17,404 nt of DNA from assembly GCA_043764015.1 (NCBI GenBank), contig JAYUKY010000034.1, positions 1 through 17,404 on the forward strand. The letters run 5' to 3'. Numbering within the stretch: position 1 is the stretch's first letter; each line of letters opens with the position of its first letter. Below, in pieces: positions 6,789 through 13,100 of the stretch. A model generated the notes under the pieces. That model worked only from the letters and a program-made list of their open reading frames with translations. It was not told the origin of the DNA and did no database searches. Position numbers and translations under genes: made by a program. Source of the DNA: JANYGM01 sp043764015. Lineage in GTDB: Bacteria > Bacteroidota > Bacteroidia > Cytophagales > Thermonemataceae.

Positions 6789-7388
6789 AAGCAGTCCTAC
6801 CAATCTATAAAAATCCACTATTGTAATTCTAAAAACATCTTTTTCTTGTTCTGTGGTGATAATAGGTATTTTTTCTTGTTTATTATTGTTTTTGATGATA
6901 AAAAGTTGTTTTTTATCCATCATTGCGTTTCTGATTTGTGTGGCAAGTCGGAAATGATTTTCTTTTTTTTCTCCATTAAAAATATATTTCCCTGATTTTG
7001 GTTGTTTGGCTTGTGTTGATGTAGTTTTTGTTTCTACTGTACTTTCCCAAATAATTTCAAAATACATTTTATCTTCAAAAAACTCATTCAAATCAAAATA
7101 AATAAACGCTTGTCTATTTTTATTATCTCGCACAATAGCAAGGTTTAAAATAGGCTTTTTGGCATCAATAACACGGTTTTTCTTTTTAAAAGTTGTCATT
7201 GAATTTTCTCCTACGCTTTGTACATCATAAAATATCTGACGAGTATTCGTGAAGAATATCTGGTCTGATGCATTCATTTCAGACTGAAAATTATCCTCTG
7301 AAACCTCCTGCTTATACACACGAGAGCAGGAAAAACAACAAAAAATCATAAAAACTATCTTGAAAACTACATAATTTTTGTGCAACAT
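6786..7388 (-). CDS. Putative lipoprotein of unknown function
   Basis: The 200-residue protein begins with a short basic n-region, a hydrophobic core (residues about 6-19) and a cysteine-rich end FCCFSCSRVY; C21 is the likely lipidated residue, although the -3 position is Cys, not the usual Leu. The mature part has alternating beta-like segments (for instance KKPILNLAIVRDNKNRQAFIYFDLNEFF and DKMYFEIIWES) and a lysine/asparagine-rich tail; no known domain is recognised. It probably sits in the outer or inner membrane facing the periplasm. It lies 78 nt downstream of the zinc hydrolase gene on the same strand, so the two may be co-transcribed. Confidence 0.7.
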   Translation of the reverse strand: MLHKNYVVFKIVFMIFCCFSCSRVYKQEVSEDNFQSEMNASDQIFFTNTRQIFYDVQSVGENSMTTFKKKNRVIDAKKPILNLAIVRDNKNRQAFIYFDLNEFFEDKMYFEIIWESTVETKTTSTQAKQPKSGKYIFNGEKKENHFRLATQIRNAMMDKKQLFIIKNNNKQEKIPIITTEQEKDVFRITIVDFYRLVGLL

Positions 7389-7433
7389 AAATCAGAAACA
7401 TAAATTAAATAATTTGATAATCAACATTTTATA

Positions 7434-7461
7434 TTCGTACCTCGTACTTCAAACCTCGTAC
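7434..7461 (+). repeat. Heptamer array at the 3' end of the zinc hydrolase gene
   Basis: TTCGTAC, CTCGTAC, TTCAAAC and CTCGTAC follow in 7-bp steps, 5 nt from the hydrolase stop (7467), reading into it from the opposite strand. Confidence 0.8.
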
Positions 7462-7466
7462 CTCTC

Positions 7467-8411
7467 CTATTTTCTTTGCCCAATATGTATAAGTGCATCA
7501 CCCGCATTGACAATAGGCATATTATTGATACCTACAATATAACCATCTGTTTTGGATTTCACAGCTATTTGTGTTGTTCCATAAGGGTCTGTAACGTGTG
7601 CTAAAATCTGGTCTTTATAGACTTTCTCCCCATATTTGAGGTTGGTATCAAAAAGCCCAGATGCTTTGGCACGCACCCACGAGGTTTTATGCAAAATAAT
7701 TGTTTCGTGTGTGGCAGGGCAATCATCATCTTTCATTTTCAAGTAGTGCATAAGCCGTTTAATGCCATTTCTACCTTCTTTTATAGCAAATTCATCAAGG
7801 CGCAAAGACTCTCCGCCCTCATAAACAAGAATAGATTTTCCCAAATTAGCGGCTTCTTTTCTGAAAGATTTTTCAATAAGTCCAGAATTGAGCAAAAAAG
7901 GAGGAGAAAAAGCAGTTGCTAGTTCTATGTTTTTTTCATCATTGAAAACGCACCTAATTTGCGGATAATTGGTGATGCGGTTGCCGCCTGTATGAAAATC
8001 TACCCCAAAATCAACGAAAGGCACAACATCGTGCATCAAAATATACGCAATACGTGTGGCAAGTGAGCCTGTGAGTGTGCCAGGAAAGCTACGGTTAAGG
8101 TCTCTTCCGTCAGGGAGTTCTCGTGTAGATTGCAGAAAACCATACACATTTACAAGTGGAATAACAATGACAGTCCCTCTATCAGGCATCAAAAGATGTT
8201 CTGAAATCATTTGTCGGAGTATCATAATTCCGTTAATTTCGTCACCGTGAATGCCTGCTGTAAGCAACAAAGATTTACCTGCTTCTTTTCCACGAAAAAC
8301 AAAAATAGGCATTTCTATCAATGTGTGTGAAGGCAGGCGGGCAATACCCAAATCAATACGTTTGAATGTGCCTTTGGGAATGTTGATAATTTGCTGTAAG
8401 AAATCACTCAT
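7467..8411 (-). CDS. Succinylglutamate desuccinylase/aspartoacylase-family zinc hydrolase
   Basis: The 314-residue protein is an M14-like zinc amidohydrolase. Zinc ligands are H55 and E58 in AGIHGDEINGI and H140 in VDFHTGG; the substrate-binding DLNRSFPG (D104, N106, R107) and the catalytic-type E198 in VYEGGE are present. The last 70 residues form a lipoyl/barrel-like domain (YGEKVYKDQILAHVTDPYG, KTDGYIVGINNMPIVNAGDALIHIG), as in the COG3608 branch. In many genomes this branch neighbours a RimK-type ATP-grasp ligase, but none is in the window. The true substrate is unknown; related enzymes deacylate amino-acid conjugates. The mRNA would continue from the ferredoxin gene through the MITE-like hairpin if no promoter lies between them. 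Confidence 0.9.
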   Translation of the reverse strand: MSDFLQQIINIPKGTFKRIDLGIARLPSHTLIEMPIFVFRGKEAGKSLLLTAGIHGDEINGIMILRQMISEHLLMPDRGTVIVIPLVNVYGFLQSTRELPDGRDLNRSFPGTLTGSLATRIAYILMHDVVPFVDFGVDFHTGGNRITNYPQIRCVFNDEKNIELATAFSPPFLLNSGLIEKSFRKEAANLGKSILVYEGGESLRLDEFAIKEGRNGIKRLMHYLKMKDDDCPATHETIILHKTSWVRAKASGLFDTNLKYGEKVYKDQILAHVTDPYGTTQIAVKSKTDGYIVGINNMPIVNAGDALIHIGQRK

Positions 8412-8468
8412 TTTATTTATGATTTTAAGTTATTGATTACTGCTTTTCTGGATTGATTTAATTTTTAA

Positions 8469-8667
8469 GGTTCTACTAAGATTTATACGGAGAAGTTTTA
8501 AAAGTCTTTATTTAGCAATATTTTGGAGTATTTTTTGGAGCAATATTGTATTTAGCCCCAGCGGGGCGGCATATTTATTATTTGCTATAAATATCTCGCC
8601 CCGCTGGGGCTAAATACAAAGTAACAGTTTAAGAAAACGTGATTTCCATATAAATCTTAGTAGAACC
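8469..8667. mobile_element. MITE-like element with 23-bp terminal inverted repeats and a long internal hairpin
   Basis: The ends are GGTTCTACTAAGATTTATA-C-GGA at 8469-8491 and its reverse complement at 8645-8667 with one mismatch (22 of 23). The 199-bp interior holds a 22-bp perfect inverted repeat and has no coding capacity. A direct repeat ATTTAATT occurs just outside each end (8456-8463 and 8670-8677) but is offset by 5 and 2 nt, so it is only a possible target duplication. It lies between two same-strand genes, 8 nt from the ferredoxin stop codon. Confidence 0.75.
8547..8618. repeat. Perfect 22-bp inverted repeat (GC-rich hairpin) inside the MITE-like element
   Basis: Arms 8547-8568 and 8597-8618 are exact reverse complements, with the GC-rich core TAGCCCCAGCGGGGC. 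Inside them a second 8-bp pair (ATATTTAT at 8571-8578 and ATAAATAT at 8587-8594) extends the stem to an 8-nt loop. It could act as a terminator or transcript stabiliser, or form a cruciform; there is no T-run after either arm, which argues against simple intrinsic termination. Confidence 0.9.
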
Positions 8668-8675
8668 ATATTTAA

Positions 8676-8993
8676 TTAAGCTAATTTTAGCACCAAACCA
8701 TCTAATTGTGCTGAAATACGTATTTGACACGACAAACGACTACTTGCCGTAACGACAGGCAAAGTATCCAACATATCCAACTCGTCATCAGAAGTAGCTG
8801 TTTTTAGGCTTTCTAGGCTAGTTTCAAGGATTTCAATATGACAAGTGGCGCATAAAGCCATACCGCCACAAGCCGCTTCTATTGGATAATCATAGCCTTT
8901 TAAGACTTCCATTAAACTCAAATTTATGCCTAAGGGAACTGTTAAGGGCGTTTTTTGTCCGTTTTCTTCTACAAAAATTGTTATTTCTGACAT
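8676..8993 (-). CDS. [2Fe-2S] ferredoxin, adrenodoxin-type
   Basis: The 105-residue protein matches the vertebrate/ISC-type [2Fe-2S] ferredoxins. The cluster ligands are C42, C48 and C51 (C-x5-C-x2-C in the segment AACGGMALCATCHIEI) and C89 in SSRLSCQIRI. The conserved acidic stretch SDDELDMLD (about 68-76), used for docking to partners, is present. It is an electron carrier in the cytoplasm, for Fe-S assembly or an oxygenase; no reductase or ISC gene is nearby to decide. The ATG at 8993 follows a run of 7-bp words, and the stop codon lies 8 nt from the end of a MITE-like element. Confidence 0.94.
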   Translation of the reverse strand: MSEITIFVEENGQKTPLTVPLGINLSLMEVLKGYDYPIEAACGGMALCATCHIEILETSLESLKTATSDDELDMLDTLPVVTASSRLSCQIRISAQLDGLVLKLA

Positions 8994-8995
8994 TG

Positions 8996-9030
8996 TAAAT
9001 AATTATGAATTATAAGTTATGGATTATGAA
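8996..9030 (-). repeat. Heptamer array upstream of the ferredoxin start
   Basis: On the minus strand TTCATAA, TCCATAA, CTTATAA, TTCATAA and TTATTTA follow in exact 7-bp register, ending 2 nt before the ATG at 8993. Confidence 0.82.
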
Positions 9031-9064
9031 TTGAAATACAAAAAATTTGCTATTTTTGAAATAA

Positions 9065-9078
9065 TTAAAAATTCATAA
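9065..9078 (+). repeat. Two heptamers at the 3' end of the glycosyltransferase gene
   Basis: TTAAAAA and TTCATAA end at the stop codon (9079-9081) and read into the gene from the opposite strand. TTCATAA is the same word as in the ferredoxin leader 35 nt away, inverted. Confidence 0.6.
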
Positions 9079-9894
9079 TTACTTGTTTTTTTCTATTCCA
9101 AACGGTGTAAAAGCTATTGCCTCTCGTTGTATTTGCTCAAAAAGCAACTGATTTACTGGTAATCTTTCTAGTTCTACGTGATAGAGGTGGTATTGTATAG
9201 CCAAATTTTTGATAGATTTCACTTTCATTCCCAAAAGCTCTAGTCTATAATGAATATCACTATCCTCTCCTACTGCAGCAGCTTTATAACGCTCATCAAA
9301 GCCGTTTATTTTAAGCAAATCCTCTTTATAAAGTGAAAAATTACAACCTAAAATACCTACTTTTTTTTCTGCGCTCCACTTTCGTAAATGCTTATTTTTG
9401 AGATAAAACCCTGTTTCTATGTAGCTAGATTGTCTTTTAAATGAGCTAATAATAAATTCTGCTACTATATGTTCCAAATCTCCCTTTTTTACTGACATAA
9501 CAGTAATTTTGCTTGTCATTTCTTGTGATAAATTAACTCTTCTTCCTGTAAGACACACACTAGGCTGCCTATACGTAATATGCTCTTTGATAAAATGTTT
9601 GTGAGGAATACAATCACCATCAATAATGATAATATAGGGCGTTTTTGTGAGGCAAATAGCCTTATTAAGTATTTCATTTTTGCGCCAACCTAAGTCTTCG
9701 TGCCACACGTGAGCAATATTAAAAGCATATTTATGTTGTATTTCTTTGATTTGCGCAACAATTTCTGGTTTAGAGCCATCATCAGCAATAATTACTTCAA
9801 AATCTTTATAAGATTGTCTTTCAAATCCCTCTAATACAAGTTTTAAATACTCTATTTTGTTATAAAAAGAAATAATAACGGAACATTCAGCCAT
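9079..9894 (-). CDS. Family 2 glycosyltransferase with galactosyltransferase-like C-terminal segment
   Basis: From the ATG at 9894 the protein has 271 residues (MAECSVIISFYNK...). It is a GT-A fold enzyme: nucleotide-binding strands at the start (CSVIISFYNK and FEVIIADDGS, D38/D39), the metal-binding DGD (D92, D94) in IIIDGDCIPHKHF, and the acceptor-side GCNFSLYKEDLLKINGFDE followed by GEDSD (E210, D211, D213), typical of the C-terminal module in chondroitin-polymerase and beta-1,4-galactosyltransferase relatives. It probably adds a sugar to a surface glycan. An in-frame GTG at 9957 would add 21 residues but it overlaps the promoter element at 9957-9990, so ATG is chosen. It is divergent from the adhesin gene; no glycan cluster is visible. 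Confidence 0.9.
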   Translation of the reverse strand: MAECSVIISFYNKIEYLKLVLEGFERQSYKDFEVIIADDGSKPEIVAQIKEIQHKYAFNIAHVWHEDLGWRKNEILNKAICLTKTPYIIIIDGDCIPHKHFIKEHITYRQPSVCLTGRRVNLSQEMTSKITVMSVKKGDLEHIVAEFIISSFKRQSSYIETGFYLKNKHLRKWSAEKKVGILGCNFSLYKEDLLKINGFDERYKAAAVGEDSDIHYRLELLGMKVKSIKNLAIQYHLYHVELERLPVNQLLFEQIQREAIAFTPFGIEKNK

Positions 9895-9956
9895 TTTAAT
9901 GATATTTTTTAATAAATAATTCTTAGTGATGACTTTTAATAGAAATACACTTTCCA

Positions 9957-9990
9957 CAAAATTACTACTTTTTCATTCTAAAATATCAAA
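9957..9990 (-). promoter_or_regulatory. Promoter for the glycosyltransferase gene (TTTG, 22-nt spacer, TAATTTTG)
   Basis: On the minus strand TTTG (9990-9987) is followed after 22 nt by TAATTTTG (9964-9957), close to the Bacteroidota consensus. It predicts a transcript start near 9950 and supports the ATG at 9894 over the GTG at 9957. Confidence 0.55.
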
Positions 9991-10108
9991 AAACAACTAA
10001 TTTTTAGTACACACATTATTTTTTATATTATATTTTTAAAATTTTATATAAAGAATTGCAATTTTAATTATTTTAGATTATATTTATGTTTTATTTACAA
10101 AATTTCTT

Positions 10109-10138
10109 GCACAGCAATTTATAAAATAGATACTATAA
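10109..10138 (+). promoter_or_regulatory. Possible sigma70-like promoter before the adhesin gene
   Basis: The 230-nt region 9958-10187 is extremely AT-rich and shows no TAnnTTTG on the plus strand. TTGCAC, an 18-nt gap and TACTAT lie about 50-80 nt before the ATG at 10188. This is a weak match in AT-rich DNA and may be chance. Confidence 0.2.
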
Positions 10139-10187
10139 AATTTAGTATAATCCCCTAATATTCATTTCTCATTTTTCAGCTACATTT

Positions 10188-13100
10188 ATGAAAAAAATCC
10201 AACCTTTTTTATTCCTAATTTTACTCTTGCTAGGCACGCCCAAAAGTATATTTGCACAAGTAAGCACTTATACTTTTGCCACGAGTGCAGGTACTTATAC
10301 GCCTATCACTAGTGGTACTGTGCTTGGTACCAATACAAATGATAATAATACTTTTAATGGTATTGCATTTCCTGCAGGTTTTGCATTCACATTTGGAGGT
10401 GTTGCTTGTACACATTTTGCAGTAAGCTCTAACGGATTTATAGCAGTTGGAACAAGTGCTGCAGTTAATACAAATGCTTTCAATACTATTCCTATTAGTA
10501 ATACTATTCCAAATAATAATGTTATCTCTGCCCTTGGTGCTGATATTGCAAGCACCACAACTGGTGTATTATCCCATATAGTTTTAGGCACTGCGCCCAG
10601 CCGTGTAGTGGCTGTACAATGGCAAGATTATGGTTTTTTAGGAAGTACTGAAGTGATGAATTTTCAAATAAAACTTTATGAAACAAGCAATAATATAGAA
10701 TTTATTTATGGCGTTTTTACAGATATTACACCACAAATTGCACAAGTAGGGCTAAGAGGTGCAAATAGTCTAGATTATAAAAACCGTATTACTGACCCAA
10801 TGCTGCCAAATTGGTCAACAACTACTGCTGGTGCTAGTAATGGTGATTTTGTTATTTGTGAGTTAGATGCGACTGTTTTTCCAGCAACTGGTACTACTTT
10901 TACTTGGACAACTGGGGCAGGTTGTACTGGAACGCCCACAGCGGGTGCATCTGTTGTATCTAATACAAGTGTTTGTGTGGGGTCAAATGTTACATTAAGT
11001 CTTACTGGCAACATAGGAGGTCCAGGTATTACTTATCAGTGGCAATCTTCACCTCTACCAATAGGAACTTATACCAACATTATGGGTGCTACCACTGCTA
11101 ATTATAGCGCAATACAAACTGTGGCTAGTTCTTACCGTTGTGTCGTAACTTGTACAAGTTCTTCTCTTTCAGCCAATTCTGCTCAAGCAACCGTCAATCT
11201 TTTGCTTCCTACCTATGCAAGCGTGCCTTATACACAAAATTTTGAGAGTACGTGGAATACCACTTGCGTTGTTGCACCATTAGGACAAGACATACCAGAC
11301 GCTTCTTGGAGAAGTAAATCTACTCTAAATCCCAATACAGCGTGGCGTGTGGATAATTTGTCAGAGGCATTGAGTGGTTGGAATTCTAGCGGATTTGGTA
11401 TATATAGCCCCACTGGAGCAAATACCACCACTCGTTCTGCTCGTTTTCATAGCTATAGTACTGCTTTTGGCGCACAAGGTTCGCTAGATTTTTATGTTAA
11501 TTTAAGTGGTGCAGGTACAAAACAACTAAGTTTTTATTATATCAAACCCTCAACAGGTGGAAATAAACTAGAATTATTTATTTCTACTGATGGAGGGCAA
11601 ACTTTTAATCCGCTTTTAAGCACCCCAGCACTTGTGGCTGGTGGAGTAGCCGTTACTGCTTGGACACAAGCAAATGTTGTTCTTGCTAGTTTGTCAGCAA
11701 CAACAGTTATTCGTTTTACAGCAACTGGTGATGGTATTTCTGATATTGGTTTAGATGAAGTAAACGTGAGTGTACTTGCTTCTTGCACAGGAACACCAAC
11801 TGCAGGTGCTACTGTTGCATCAACGGCAAGCACTTGCAATGGAAGTGTTACTTTATCTGTGCCTACTGCAAGTATTGGCAGTGGTATTACGTATCAATGG
11901 CAATCTTCACCTATTCCTGCTGGCACTTATAACAATATAATGGGTGCAACGCTAGCAACTTATACAGCTACACAAACTGTTGGTACTTCTTACCGTTGTA
12001 TTGTTTCTTGTGGTGCTGCAAATGCTGCTTCTACTCCTACAGACGTAATTATGGCACCTTTGGCTAGTTGTTATTGCATTCCCGTATCTGCTGGCGTGAT
12101 TTGTGTTACAAGAGTTGGTATTGGTGCTATCAATAATATTACAACTTGTGGTACTGCACCCAATTTTTATAATCTTTATCCTAATACTATTACTACAACC
12201 CTTACGCAAGGCACAAGTTATCCTATTGCAATAACAGCTGCAGTAGCTGCTGATGTTTCTGTTTGGATAGATTATAATCAAAATGGTACTTTTGATGCTT
12301 CAGAATGGGTACAAGTTGTAGCTAATGCCACTACTGGAACAGTAAGTATTATTCCACCTTTTACGGCTATTGTGGGTACAACCAGAATGCGTGTACGTTC
12401 TAGAACACCTTTCACTGGTAATACTGCCACAGAAGCCTGCACTACATTTTTGTCGGGAGATACAGAAGACTATACCATTAGCATTGCCTCAGGCGTAGTT
12501 TGTACTGCGGTGGTAGTTACGCCTGTTTCTAGCTCTCCTACTTATACTGTTGGAGTTCCCGTAAATACTACATTGGTCTCAACTGGTGGCACAGTTGGCG
12601 CAACTTACACTTATGCGCTTACATCTGGCACATTACCTGCTGGACTTACACTTTCTGGAAATACTATCTCTGGAATACCAACAACAGTAATAACTTCAGG
12701 AACTTTTACCATTACGGCTACTACTGCACTTGGTGCTTGCACAGGAACAGCTACTTATACATTCAACGTAGTTGCTAACCCTGTTTGTGTAACTGCCGTA
12801 GTCGTTACGCCTGTTTCTAGTTCTCCTACTTATACTGTAGGAACTGCCGTAAATACGCCTTTAAATGCAAGTGGAGGACCAACAGGAACACCTACTTACA
12901 CTTATAGCATTTCTGCTGGAGTTTTGCCTGCAGGATTAACGCTTACAAACGGCTTTATTATAGGAACGCCAACAACAGCAACGGCATCAGGAACGGTAAC
13001 CATAATGGCGACATCTGTGCCTAGTGGTTGTACGGGTACATCTACATATATGTATAATGTACTTGCTGCACCTGCTTGTACTACTGTTGTTGTGACACCT

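Noticed and set aside
9051..9058. TATTTTTG on the plus strand as a promoter
   Set aside because: It would drive transcription antisense into the glycosyltransferase gene with no plus-strand gene downstream; likely chance in AT-rich DNA.
9895..9957. GTG start at 9957 for the glycosyltransferase
   Set aside because: It overlaps a good TAnnTTTG promoter element, and the family's conserved start (SVIISFYNK) follows the ATG at 9894 directly.
10230..12281. Several minus-strand open frames opposite the adhesin gene
   Set aside because: They mirror the T/S/G-rich repeats, are Cys/Ser/Ile low-complexity or Val/Pro-rich, and have no start context or family match; they are shadows of the sense frame.
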